Source of the DNA: Glandiceps talaboti
Lineage: Eukaryota; Hemichordata; Enteropneusta; Spengelidae
Length of the DNA stretch: 64,000 nucleotides
Assembly: GCF_964340395.1 (NCBI RefSeq)
Contig: NC_135555.1
Span: 25,987,725-26,051,724, forward strand
Direction of reading: 5' to 3'
Shown piece after piece: positions 11,861 through 25,495 of the stretch. Below the pieces are notes generated by a model that saw only the letters and a list, made by a program, of their open reading frames with translations, had not been told where the DNA came from and did not search any database. The position numbers and the translations under genes were made by a program. Positions within the stretch are counted from its first letter, which is position 1; every line of letters starts with the position of its first letter.

Positions 11861-14142
11861 TAGATGTTACCAGTGTAAGACTAATTTCTAGTAATTGTAA
11901 TTGACATTACCAGTGTAAGACTAAATTCTAGTAACTGTAATTGACGTTACTGGTGTAAGGCTAAATTCTAGTAATTGTAATTGACGTTACTGGTGTAAGG
12001 CTAAATTCTAGTAATTGTAATTGACGTTACTGGTGTACGGCTAAATTCTAGTAATTGTAATTGATGTTACTGGTGTAAGGCTAAATTCTAGTAATTGTAA
12101 TTGACATTCCTGGTGTAAGGCTAAATACTAGTAATTGTAATTGACGTTAATGGTGTAAGGCTAAATTCTAGTAATTGTAATAGACGTTACTGGTGTAAGA
12201 CTAAATTCTAGTAATTGTAATTGACGTTACTGGTGTAAGGCTAAATTCTAGTAATTGTAATTGACGTTACTAGTGTATGGCTAAATTCTAGTAATTGTAA
12301 TTGACGCTATACTGGTGTAAGGCTAAATTCTAGTAATTGTAATTGACATTACTGGTGTAAGGCTAAATTCTAGTAATTGTAATTGACGTTACTGGTGTAA
12401 GGCTAAATTCTAGTAATTGTAATTGACATTACTAGTGTATGGCTAAATTCTAGTAATTGTAATTGACGTTAATGGTGTAAGGCTAAATTCTAGTAATTGT
12501 AATTGACGCTACTGGTGTAAGACTAAATTCTAGTAATTGTAATTGACATTACTGGTGTAAGACTAAATTCTAGTAATTGTAATTGACGTTACTGGTGTAA
12601 GGCTAAATTCTAGTAATTGTAATTGACATTACTGGTGTAAGGCTAAATTCTAGTAATTGTAATTGACATTACTGGTGTAAGACTAAATTCTAGTAATTGT
12701 AATTGACGTTAATGGTGTAAGACTAAATTCTAGTAATTGTAATTGACATTACTGGTGTAAGACTAAATTCTAGTAATTGTAATTGACGTTAATGGTGTAA
12801 GGCTAAATTCTAGTAATTGTAATTGACGCTACTGGTGTAAGACTAAATTCTAGTAATTGTAATTGACATTACTGGTGTAAGACTAAATTCTAGTAATTGT
12901 AATTGACGTTACTGGTGTAAGGCTAAATTCTAGTAATTGTAATTGACGTTACTGGTGTAAGACTAAATTCTAGTAATTGTAATTGACGTTAATGGTGTAA
13001 GGCTAAATTCTAGTAATTGTAATTGACGCTACTGGTGTAAGACTAAATTCTAGTAATTGTAATTGACGTTACTGGTGTAAGGCTAAATTCTAGTAATTGT
13101 AATTGACGTTACTGGTGTAAGACTAAATTCTAGTAATTGTAATTGACGTTACTGGTGTAAGGCTAAATTCTAGTAATTGTAATTGACGTTACTGGTGTAA
13201 GGCTAAATTCTAGTAATTGTAATTGACGCTACTGGTGTAAGACTAAATTCTAGTAATTGTAATTGACGTTACTGGTGTAAGGCTAAATTCTAGTAATTGT
13301 AATTGACGTTACTGGTGTAAGGCTAAATTCTAGTAATTGTAATTGACGTTACTGGTGTAAGACTAAATTCTAGTAATTGTAATTGACATTACTGGTGTAA
13401 GACTAAATTCTAGTAATTGTAATTGACGTTAATGGTGTAAGGCTAAATTCTAGTAATTGTAATTGACGCTACTGGTGTAAGACTAAATTCTAGTAATTGT
13501 AATTGACGTTACTGGTGTAAGGCTAAATTCTAGTAATTGTAATTGACGTTACTGGTGTAAGACTAAATTCTAGTAATTGTAATTGACGTTACTGGTGTAA
13601 GGCTAAATTCTAGTAATTGTAATTGACGTTACTGGTGTAAGGCTAAATTCTAGTAATTGTAATTGACGTTACTGGTGTAAGGCTAAATTCTAGTAATTGT
13701 AATTGACATTACCGGTGTAAGACTAATTTCTAGTAATTGTAATTGACATTACTGGTGTAAGACTAATTTCTAGTAATTGTAATTGACATTACCAGTGTAA
13801 GACTAAATTCTAGTAATTGTAATTGACGTTACTGGTGTAAGGCTAAAATTCTAGTAATTGTAATTGACGTTACTGGTGTAAGACTAAATTCTAGTAATTG
13901 TTAATGACGTTATTGATGTAAGGCTAAAATTCTAGTAATTGTAATTGATGTTACTGGTGTAAGACTAAATTCTAGTAATTGTAATTGACATTACTGGTGT
14001 AAGGCTAAATTCTAGTAATTGTAATTGACATTCCTGGTGTAAGGCTAAATTCTAGTAATTGTAATTGACGTTACTGGTGTAAGGCTAAATTCTAGTAATT
14101 GTAATTGACATTCCTGGTGTAAGACTAAATTCTAGTAATTGT

Positions 14143-15388
14143 AATTGACATTCCTGGTGTAAGGCTAAATTCTAGTAATTGTAATTAACGTTACCAGTGT
14201 AAGGCTAAATTCTAGTAATTGTAATTGACGTTACCAGTGTAAGACTAAATTCTAGTAATTGTAATTGACATTACTGGTGTAAGACTAATTTCTAGTAACT
14301 GTAATTGACATTACTAGTGTAAGGCTAAATTCTAGTAATTGTAATTGACGTTTACTGGTGTAAGGCTAAATTCTAGTAATTGTAATAGATGTTACCAGTG
14401 TAAGACTAATTTCTAGTAATTGTAATTGACATTACCAGTGTAAGACTAAATTCTAGTAACTGTAATTGACGTTACTGGTGTAAGGCTAAATTCTAGTAAT
14501 TGTAATTGACGTTACTGGTGTAAGGCTAAATTCTAGTAATTGTAATTGACGTTACTGGTGTACGGCTAAATTCTAGTAATTGTAATTGATGTTACTGGTG
14601 TAAGGCTAAATTCTAGTAATTGTAATTGACATTCCTGGTGTAAGGCTAAATACTAGTAATTGTAATTGACGTTAATGGTGTAAGGCTAAATTCTAGTAAT
14701 TGTAATAGACGTTACTGGTGTAAGACTAAATTCTAGTAATTGTAATTGACGTTACTGGTGTAAGGCTAAATTCTAGTAATTGTAATTGACATTACTAGTG
14801 TATGGCTAAATTCTAGTAATTGTAATTGACGCTATACTGGTGTAAGGCTAAATTCTAGTAATTGTAATTGACATTACTGGTGTAAGGCTAAATTCTAGTA
14901 ATTGTAATTGACATTACTGGTGTAAGGCTAAATTCGAGTAATTGTAATTGACGTTAATGGTGTAAGGCTAATTTCTAGTAATTGTAATTGACGTTACTGG
15001 TGTAAGACTAAATTCTAGTAATTGTAATTGACGTTACTGGTGTAAGGCTAAATTCTAGTAATTGTAATTGACATTACTAGTGTATGGCTAAATTCTAGTA
15101 ATTGTAATTGACGTTTACTGGTGTAAGGCTAAATTCTAGTAATTGTAATAGACATTACTGGTGTAAGACTAAATTCTAGTAATTGTAATTGACGTTACTG
15201 GTGTAAGGCTAAATTCTAGTAATTGTAATTGACGTTACTGGTGTAAGGCTAAATTCTAGTAATTGTAATTGACATTACTGGTGTAAGACTAAATTCTAGT
15301 AATTGTAATTGACGTTAATGGTGTAAGGCTAAATTCTAGTAATTGTAATTGACGCTACTGGTGTAAGACTAAATTCTAGTAATTGTAA
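14143..15388. repeat. Duplicated array block, partner of 10615-11860
   Basis: This is the second copy of the 1.25-kb block, offset 3,528 bp. A later stretch from about 15304 also matches 12464 onward (offset about 2,840 bp), so the array carries overlapping duplications of different sizes. Confidence 0.85.
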
Positions 15389-18300
15389 TTGACATTACTG
15401 GTGTAAGACTAAATTCTAGTAATTGTAATTGACGTTACTGGTGTAAGGCTAAATTCTAGTAATTGTAATTGACATTACTGGTGTAAGGCTAAATTCTAGT
15501 AATTGTAATTGACATTACTGGTGTAAGACTAAATTCTAGTAATTGTAATTGACGTTAATGGTGTAAGACTAAATTCTAGTAATTGTAATTGACATTACTG
15601 GTGTAAGACTAAATTCTAGTAATTGTAATTGACGTTAATGGTGTAAGGCTAAATTCTAGTAATTGTAATTGACGCTACTGGTGTAAGACTAAATTCTAGT
15701 AATTGTAATTGACATTACTGGTGTAAGACTAAATTCTAGTAATTGTAATTGACGTTACTGGTGTAAGGCTAAATTCTAGTAATTGTAATTGACGTTACTG
15801 GTGTAAGACTAAATTCTAGTAATTGTAATTGACGTTAATGGTGTAAGGCTAAATTCTAGTAATTGTAATTGACGCTACTGGTGTAAGACTAAATTCTAGT
15901 AATTGTAATTGACGTTACTGGTGTAAGGCTAAATTCTAGTAATTGTAATTGACGTTACTGGTGTAAGACTAAATTCTAGTAATTGTAATTGACGTTACTG
16001 GTGTAAGGCTAAATTCTAGTAATTGTAATTGACGTTACTGGTGTAAGGCTAAATTCTAGTAATTGTAATTGACGCTACTGGTGTAAGACTAAATTCTAGT
16101 AATTGTAATTGACGTTACTGGTGTAAGGCTAAATTCTAGTAATTGTAATTGACGTTACTGGTGTAAGACTAAATTCTAGTAATTGTAATTGACATTACTG
16201 GTGTAAGACTAAATTCTAGTAATTGTAATTGACGTTAATGGTGTAAGGCTAAATTCTAGTAATTGTAATTGACGCTACTGGTGTAAGACTAAATTCTAGT
16301 AATTGTAATTGACGTTACTGGTGTAAGGCTAAATTCAAGTAATTGTAATTGACGTTACTGGTGTAAGACTAAATTCTAGTAATTGTAATTGACATTACTG
16401 GTGTAAGACTAAATTCTAGTAATTGTAATTGACGTTACTGGTGTAAGGCTAAATTCTAGTAATTGTAATTGACGCTACTGGTGTAAGGCTAAATTCTAGT
16501 AATTGTAATTGACGTTACTGGTGTAAGACTAAATTCTAGTAATTGTAATTGACATTACTGGTGTAAGACTAAATTCTAGTAATTGTAATTGACGTTACTG
16601 GTGTAAGGCTAAATTCTAGTAATTGTAATTGACGTTACTGGTGTAAGGCTAAATTCTAGTAATTGTAATTGACGTTACTGGTGTAAGGCTAAATTCTAGT
16701 AATTGTAATTGACGCTACTGGTGTAAGACTAAATTCTAGTAATTGTAATTGACATTACTGGTGTAAGACTAAATTCTAGTAATTGTAATTGACGTTACTG
16801 GTGTAAGGCTAAATTCTAGTAATTGTAATTGACATTACTGGTGTAAGACTAAATTCTAGTAATTGTAATTGACGTTAATGGTGTAAGGCTAAATTCTAGT
16901 AATTGTAATTGACGCTACTGGTGTAAGACTAAATTCTAGTAATTGTAATTGACATTAATGGTGTAAGGCTAAATTCTAGTAATTGTAATTGACGTTACTG
17001 GTGTAAGGCTAAATTCTAGTAATTGTAATTGACATTACTGGTGTAAGACTAAATTCTAGTAATTGTAATTGACGTTACTGGTGTAAGGCTAAATTCTAGT
17101 AATTGTAATTGACGTTACTGGTGTAAGGCTAAATTCTAGTAATTGTAATTGACATTACTGGTGTAAGACTAAATTCTAGTAATTGTAATTGACGTTACTG
17201 GTGTAAGACTAAATTCTAGTAATTGTAATTGACGTTACTGGTGTAAGGCTAAATTCTAGTAATTGTAATTGACGTTACTGGTGTAAGACTAAATTCTAGT
17301 AATTGTAATTGACGTTAATGGTGTAAGGCTAAATTCTAGTAATTGTAATTGACGTTACTGGTGTAAGACTAAATTCTAGTAATTGTAATTGACATTACTG
17401 GTGTAAGACTAAATTCTAGTAATTGTAATTGACGTTACTGGTGTAAGACTAAATTCTAGTAATTGTAATTGACGTTACTGGTGTAAGGCTAAATTCTAGT
17501 AATTGTAATTGACATTACTGGTGTAAGACTAAATTCTAGTAATTGTAATTGACGTTACTGGTGTAAGGCTAAATTCTAGTAATTGTAATTGACGCTACTG
17601 GTGTAAGGCTAAATTCTAGTAATTGTAATTGACGTTACTGGTGTAAGACTAAATTCTAGTAATTGTAATTGACATTACTGGTGTAAGACTAAATTCTAGT
17701 AATTGTAATTGACGTTACTGGTGTAAGGCTAAATTCTAGTAATTGTAATTGACGTTACTGGTGTAAGGCTAAATTCTAGTAATTGTAATTGACGTTACTG
17801 GTGTAAGGCTAAATTCTAGTAATTGTAATTGACGCTACTGGTGTAAGACTAAATTCTAGTAATTGTAATTGATGTTACTGGTGTAAGGCTAAATTCTAGT
17901 AATTGTAATTGACGTTACTGGTGTAAGACTAAATTCTAGTAATTTTAATTGACGTACGTTACTGGTGTGAGGCTAAATTCTAGTAATTGTAATTGACGTT
18001 ACTGGTGTAAGGCTAAATTCTAGTAATTGTAATTGACGTTACTGGTGTAAGGCTAAATTCTAGTAATTGTAATTGACGCTACTGGTGTAAGGCTAAATTC
18101 TAGTAATTGTAATTGACGCTACTGGTGTAAGACTAAATTCTAGTAATTGTAATTGACATTACTGGTGTAAGACTAAATTCTAGTAATTGTAATTGACGTT
18201 ACTGGTGTAAGGCTAATTGTAGTAAATGTAATTGACGTTACTAGTGTACGGCTAAATTCTAGTAATTGTAATTGACGTTACTGGTGTAAGGCTAAATTCT

Positions 18301-19016
18301 AGTAATTGTAATTGACGCTACTGGTGTAAGGCTAATTTCTAGTAATTGTAATTGACGTTACTGGTGTAAGGCTAAATTCTAGTAACTGTAATTGACATTA
18401 CCAGTGTAAGACTAAATTCTAGTAACTGTAATTGACGTTACTGGTGTAAGGCTAAATTCTAGTAATTGTAATTGACGTTACTGGTGTAAGGCTAAATTCT
18501 AGTAACTGTAATTGACATTACTAGTGTATGGCTAAATTCTAGTAATTGTAATTGACGCTATACTGGTGTAAGGCTAAATTCTAGTAATTGTAATTGACAT
18601 TACTGGTGTAAGGCTAAATTCTAGTAATTGTAATTGACGTTACTGGTGTAAGGCTAAATTCTAGTAATTGTAATTGACGTTACTGGTGTAAGGCTAAATT
18701 CTAGTAATTGTAATTGACGCTACTGGTGTAAGGCTAAATTCTAGTAATTGTAATTGACATTACTGGTGTAAGGCTAAATTCTAGTAATTGTAATTGACGT
18801 TACTGGTGTAAGGCTAAATTCTAGTAATTGTAATTGACGCTACTGGTGTAAGGCTAAATTCTAGTAATTGTAATTGACGTTACTGGTGTAAGGCTAAATT
18901 CTAGTAATTGTAATTGACATTACTAGTGTAAGACTAAATTCTAGTAATTGTAATTGACGTTACTGGTGTAAGGCTAAATTCTAGTAATTGTAATTGACGT
19001 TACTGGTGTAAGGCTA

Positions 19017-22000
19017 AAATCTAGTAACTGTAATTGACATTACTGGTGTAAGACTAAATTCTAGTAATTGTAATAGACATTACCAGTGTAAGACTAAATT
19101 CTAGTAATTGTAATAGACATTACCAGTGTAAGACTAAATTCTAGTAACTGTAATTGACATTACTAGTGTAAGGCTAAATTCTAGTAATTGTAATTGACGT
19201 TTACTGGTGTAAGGCTAAATTCTAGTAATTGTAATAGATGTTACCAGTGTAAGACTAATTTCTATTAATTGTAATTGACATTACCAGTGTAAGACTAAAT
19301 TCTAGTAACTGTAATTGACGTTACTGGTGTAAGGCTAAATTCTAGTAATTGTAATTGACGTTACTGGTGTAAGGCTAAATTCTAGTAATTGTAATAGATG
19401 TTACCAGTGTAAGACTAATTTCTAGTAATTGTAATTGACATTACCAGTGTAAGACTAAATTCTAGTAACTGTAATTGACGTTACTGGTGTAAGGCTAAAT
19501 TCTAGTAATTGTAATTGACATTCCTGGTGTAAGGCTAAATACTAGTAATTGTAATTGACGTTAATGGTGTGAGGCTAAATACTAGTAATTGTAATTGACG
19601 TTAATGGTGTAAGGCTAAATTCTAGTAATTGTAATTGACATTCCTGGTGTAAGGCTAAATACTAGTAATTGTAATTGACGCTACTGCAGGTGTAAGACTA
19701 AATTCTAGTAATTGTAATTGACGTTACTGGTGTAAGGCTAAATTCTAGTAACTGTTATTGACATTACTGGTGTAAGGCTAAATTCTAGTAATTGTAATTG
19801 ACATTACTGGTGTAAGGCTAAATTCTGGTAATTGTAATTGACGCTACTGGTGTAAGGCTAAATTCTAGTAATTGTAATTGACGTTACCAGTTTAAGACTA
19901 AATTCTAGTAACTGTAATTGACGTTACTGGTGTAAGGCTAAATTCTAGTAACTGTTATTGACGTTACTGGTGTAAGGCTAAATTCTAGTAATTGTAATTG
20001 ACTTTATTGATGTAAGGCTAAATTCTAGTAATTGTTATTGACGTTAATGGTGTAAGACTAAATTCTAGTAATTGTAATAGACGTTACCAGTGTAAGGCTA
20101 AATTCTAGTAATTGTAATTAACGTTACTGGTGTAAGGCTAAATTCTAGTAATTGTAATTGACATTACTGGTGTAAGGCTAAATTCTAGTAATTGTAATAG
20201 ACGTTACCAGTGTAAGGCTAAATACTAGTAATTGTAATTGACGTTACTGGTGTAAGGCTAAATTCTAGTAACTGTTATTGACGTTTCTGGTGTAAGGCTA
20301 AATTCTAGTAATTGTAATTGACGTTACTGGTATAAGGCTAAATTCTAGTAATTGTAATTGACGTTAATGGTGTAAGGCTAAATTCTAGTAATTGTAATTG
20401 ATGTTACTGGTGTAAGGCTAAATTCCAGTAACTGTAATTGACCTTACTGGTGTAAGACTAAATTCTAGTAATTGTAATTGACATAATACTGGTGTAAGGC
20501 TAAATTCTAGTAATTGTAATAGACGTTACTGGTGTAAGGCTAAATTCTAGTAACTGTTATTGACGTTCCTAGTGTAAGATTAAATTCTAATAATTGTAAT
20601 TGAAGTTCTGGTGTAAGGCTAAATTCTAGTAATTGTAATTGACGTTACCAGTTTAAGACTAAATTCTAGTAATTGTAATTGACGTTAATGGTGTAAGGCT
20701 AAATTCTCGTAATTGTATTTGACGCTACTGGTGTAAGACTAAATTCTAGTAATTGTAATTGACGTTACTGGTGTAAGGCTAAATTCTAGTAATTGTAATA
20801 GACGTTACTGCTGTAAGGCTAAATTCTAGTAACTGTTATTGACGTTACTGGTGTAAGGCTAAATTCTAATAATTGTAATTGACGTTACTGGTGTAAGGCT
20901 AAATTCTAGTAATTGTAATTGACATTCCTGGTGTAAGACTAAATTCTAGTAATTATAATTGACGTTCTGGTGTAAGGCTAAATTCTAGTAATTGTAATTG
21001 ACGTTACCAGTGTAAGACTAAATTCTAGTAATTGTAATTGACGTTAATGATGTAAGGCTAAATTCTAGTAATTGTAATTGACGCTACTGGTGTAAGGCTA
21101 AATTCTGGTAATTGTAATTGACGTTACTGGTGTAAGGCTAAATTCTAATAATTGTAATTGACGTTACTGGTGTAAGGCTAAATTCTAGTAATTGTAATTG
21201 ACGCTACTGGTGTAAGGCTAAATTCTAGTAATTGTAATTGACGCTACTGGTGTACGGCTAAATTCTAGTAATTGTATTTGACGTTACTGGCGTAAGGCTA
21301 AATTCTAGTAATTGTAATTGACGCTACTGGTGTAAGGCTAAATTTTAGTAATTGTAATTGACGCTACTGGTGTAAGGCTAAATTCTAGTAATTGTAATAG
21401 ACATTATTGATGTAAGGCTAAATTCTAGTAATTGTAATTGACGTTACCGGTGTAAGGCTAAAATCTAGTAACTGTAATTGACATTACTGGTGTAAGACTA
21501 AATTCTAGTAATTGTAATAGACATTACCAGTGTAAGACTAAATTCTAGTAATTGTAATAGACATTACCAGTGTAAGACTAAATTCTAGTAACTGTAATTG
21601 ACATTACTAGTGTAAGGCTAAATTCTAGTAATTGTAATTGACGTTTACTGGTGTAAGGCTAAATTCTAGTAATTGTAATAGATGTTACCAGTGTAAGACT
21701 AATTTCTAGTAATTGTAATTGACATTACCAGTGTAAGACTAAATTCTAGTAACTGTAATTGACGTTACTGGTGTAAGGCTAAATTCTAGTAATTGTAATT
21801 GACGTTACTGGTGTAAGGCTAAATTCTAGTAATTGTAATAGATGTTACCAGTGTAAGACTAATTTCTAGTAATTGTAATTGACATTACCAGTGTAAGACT
21901 AAATTCTAGTAACTGTAATTGACGTTACTGGTGTAAGGCTAAATTCTAGTAATTGTAATTGACATTCCTGGTGTAAGGCTAAATACTAGTAATTGTAATT

Positions 22001-23904
22001 GACGTTAATGGTGTGAGGCTAAATACTAGTAATTGTAATTGACGTTAATGGTGTAAGGCTAAATTCTAGTAATTGTAATTGACATTCCTGGTGTAAGGCT
22101 AAATACTAGTAATTGTAATTGACGCTACTGCAGGTGTAAGACTAAATTCTAGTAATTGTAATTGACGTTACTGGTGTAAGGCTAAATTCTAGTAACTGTT
22201 ATTGACATTACTGGTGTAAGGCTAAATTCTAGTAATTGTAATTGACATTACTGGTGTAAGGCTAAATTCTGGTAATTGTAATTGACGCTACTGGTGTAAG
22301 GCTAAATTCTAGTAATTGTAATTGACGTTACCAGTTTAAGACTAAATTCTAGTAACTGTAATTGACGTTACTGGTGTAAGGCTAAATTCTAGTAACTGTT
22401 ATTGACGTTACTGGTGTAAGGCTAAATTCTAGTAATTGTAATTGACTTTATTGATGTAAGGCTAAATTCTAGTAATTGTTATTGACGTTAATGGTGTAAG
22501 ACTAAATTCTAGTAATTGTAATAGACGTTACCAGTGTAAGGCTAAATTCTAGTAATTGTAATTAACGTTACTGGTGTAAGGCTAAATTCTAGTAATTGTA
22601 ATTGACATTACTGGTGTAAGGCTAAATTCTAGTAATTGTAATAGACGTTACCAGTGTAAGGCTAAATACTAGTAATTGTAATTGACGTTACTGGTGTAAG
22701 GCTAAATTCTAGTAACTGTTATTGACGTTTCTGGTGTAAGGCTAAATTCTAGTAATTGTAATTGACGTTACTGGTATAAGGCTAAATTCTAGTAATTGTA
22801 ATTGACGTTAATGGTGTAAGGCTAAATTCTAGTAATTGTAATTGATGTTACTGGTGTAAGGCTAAATTCCAGTAACTGTAATTGACCTTACTGGTGTAAG
22901 ACTAAATTCTAGTAATTGTAATTGACATAACACTGGTGTAAGGCTAAATTCTAGTAATTGTAATAGACGTTACTGGTGTAAGGCTAAATTCTAGTAACTG
23001 TTATTGACGTTCCTAGTGTAAGATTAAATTCTAATAATTGTAATTGAAGTTCTGGTGTAAGGCTAAATTCTAGTAATTGTAATTGACGTTACCAGTTTAA
23101 GACTAAATTCTAGTAATTGTAATTGACGTTAATGGTGTAAGGCTAAATTCTCGTAATTGTATTTGACGCTACTGGTGTAAGACTAAATTCTAGTAATTGT
23201 AATTGACGTTACTGGTGTAAGGCTAAATTCTAGTAATTGTAATAGACGTTACTGCTGTAAGGCTAAATTCTAGTAACTGTTATTGACGTTACTGGTGTAA
23301 GGCTAAATTCTAATAATTGTAATTGACGTTACTGGTGTAAGGCTAAATTCTAGTAATTGTAATTGACATTCCTGGTGTAAGACTAAATTCTAGTAATTAT
23401 AATTGACGTTCTGGTGTAAGGCTAAATTCTAGTAATTGTAATTGACGTTACCAGTGTAAGACTAAATTCTAGTAATTGTAATTGACGTTAATGATGTAAG
23501 GCTAAATTCTAGTAATTGTAATTGACGCTACTGGTGTAAGGCTAAATTCTGGTAATTGTAATTGACGTTACTGGTGTAAGGCTAAATTCTAGTAATTGTA
23601 ATTGACGTTACTGGTGTAAGGCTAAATTCTAGTAATTGTAATTGACGCTACTGGTGTAAGGCTAAATTCTAGTAATTGTAATTGACGCTACTGGTGTACG
23701 GCTAAATTCTAGTAATTGTATTTGACGTTACTGGCGTAAGGCTAAATTCTAGTAATTGTAATTGACGCTACTGGTGTAAGGCTAAATTTTAGTAATTGTA
23801 ATTGACGCTACTGGTGTAAGGCTAAATTCTAGTAATTGTAATAGACATTATTGATGTAAGGCTAAATTCTAGTAATTGTAATTGGCGTTACCGGTGTAAG
23901 GCTA
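19017..23904. repeat. Two adjacent 2,444-bp higher-order copies within the minisatellite
   Basis: 19017-21460 and 21461-23904 are head-to-tail copies with a constant offset of 2,444 bp. The checked markers aaaatctagtaactg (19017/21461) and gacataa.actgg (20480/22924) fit, as do gaagttctgg, ctgcaggtg and tctcgtaattgtattt. Only scattered substitutions separate them, so this is one of the youngest duplications in the array. Confidence 0.92.
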
Positions 23905-24927
23905 AATTCTAGTAATTGTAATTGACGTTACTGGTGTAAGGCTAAATTCTAGTAATTGTAATTGACGTTACTGGTGTAAGGCTAAATTCTAGTAATTGTA
24001 ATTGACGTTACTGGTGTAAGGCTAAATTCTAGTAATTGTAATTGACGTTACTGGTGTAAGGCTAAATTCTAGTAATTGTAATTGACATTACCGGTGTAAG
24101 GCTAAATTCTAGTAATTGTAATTGACGCTACTGGTGTAAGGCTAAATTCTAGTAATTGTAATTGACGCTACTGGTGTAAGACTAAATTCTAGTAATTGTA
24201 ATTGACGTTAATGGTGTAAGGCTAAATTCTAGTAATTGTAATTGACGTTACTGGTGTAAGGCTAAATTCTAGTAATTGTAATTGACGTTACTGGTGTAAG
24301 GCTAAATTCTAGTAATTGTAATTGACGTTACTGGTGTAAGGCTAAATTCTAGTAATTGTAATTGACATTACTTGTGTAAGGCTAATTTCTAGTAATTGTA
24401 ATTGACGCTACTGGTGTAAGGCTAAATTCTAGTAATTGTAATTGACATTACTGGTGTAAGGCTAAATTCTAGTAATTGTAATTGACGTTACTGGTGTTCG
24501 GCTAAATTCTAGTAATTGTAATTGACGTTACTGGTGTAAGGCTAAATTCTAGTAATTGTAATTGACGTTACTGGTGTAAGGCTAAATTCTAGTAATTGTT
24601 ATTGACGTTACTGGTGTAAGACTAAATTCTAGTAATTGTAATTGACGTTACTGGTGTAAGGCTAAATTCTGGTAATTGTAATTGACGCTACTGGTGTAAG
24701 GCTAAATTCTAGTAATTGTAATTGACGTTACTGGTGTAAGGCTAAATTCTAGTAATTGTAATAGACGTTTATACTGGTGTAAGGCTAAATTCTAGTAATT
24801 GTAATTGACGTTACTGGTGTAAGGCTAAATTCTGGTAATTGTAATTGACGTTACTGGTGTAAGGCTAAATTCTAGTAATTGTTATTGACATTACCAGTGT
24901 AAGGCTAAATTCTAGTAATTGTTATTG

Positions 24928-25111
24928 ACACATACGACTTCCTTTGCAAGTGTTTCGAAGTTGTGTGACCTTTGCCTGGCCGAAAAGCTTATATGCATCA
25001 TATGTCCTGACGAATCTAATTTATTAAATAAACGTTCAGAATTAATACATATGTATAGAGCACTGTTTACTCCAGCATAGGCACTTTCCAAAATGTAATA
25101 CTGAGTTTATG

Positions 25112-25112
<1 letters not shown>
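24928..25112. other. Unique spacer after the minisatellite
   Basis: About 185 bp of non-repetitive sequence, with no open frame or recognised element. Confidence 0.5.

Positions 25113-25183
<71 letters not shown>
25113..25183. repeat. Compound (CA)n(TA)n microsatellite
   Basis: About 23 CA units run directly into about 11 TA units. It abuts the TA-associated repeat module that starts at 25184. Confidence 0.95.
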
Positions 25184-25490
25184 ACTCTGTGAGTGTCAAT
25201 CTGCTAAGACAATGCTCTATACCGCAGTGTAGAGCGCAATAGTTTGGTGGTTCTGGAACTCTTTCTTGGTTGCAACAACCCGCCAACACCTACTACTTGT
25301 CCGCACCCAATAACTCACACAATAACAACCAACACCTTCACACACACACAGCACCAACCCACCAACACATAGACAATAGTGATGGTATTTCTTTACAGCA
25401 CACCCAGAGAGTACAAACCAGTTGTCTGATGATCGCACTCCGTGTTACAACCAAGAAAGAGTTCCAGTACTACCAAAACTATATATATAT
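25184..25490 (+). mobile_element. TA-flanked foldback module, copy 1 (Penelope-like element remnant?)
   Basis: The left part reads taactctgtgagtgtcaatc, then a near-palindromic gctctataccgcag.gtagagc hairpin, then aatagtttggtggttctgg and aactctttcttggttg. The right end (about 25443-25480) carries that last segment inverted (caaccaagaaagagttccag), giving imperfect inverted repeats of about 35 bp around a 165-bp core, followed by TA repeats. A CTGATGA motif at 25426-25432 with a 5-bp stem (gttgt / acaac) matches a hammerhead layout, but the GAAA part is deleted in this copy. The assignment to Penelope-like elements is inferred from TA-repeat association and ribozyme-like sequence; no reverse transcriptase is present. 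Confidence 0.5.
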
Positions 25491-25495
25491 ATACC

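Larger units (their letters stand above)
5098..24927. repeat. Giant 40-bp minisatellite, about 19.8 kb, roughly 480 copies
   Basis: The consensus unit is gacgttactggtgtaaggct followed by aaattctagtaattgtaatt. Every frame on both strands contains stops, so the array is non-coding. Period 40 is kept almost throughout, with rare 41-44 bp units (gacgctatactgg, gacgtttactgg). The most variable site is the CpG in gacgtt, often cat or tgt, which suggests CpG deamination. Other variants are aaggct/aagact, tactgg/taccgg/taccag and gacgct. Variants occur in long shared runs, showing multi-unit duplications (annotated separately). Two SINE fragments interrupt the array. Edge units at both ends are more diverged. 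Confidence 0.98.

Noticed and set aside
5098-24927. CRISPR-like array
   Set aside because: The repeats are contiguous with no variable spacers, and the DNA is clearly eukaryotic.
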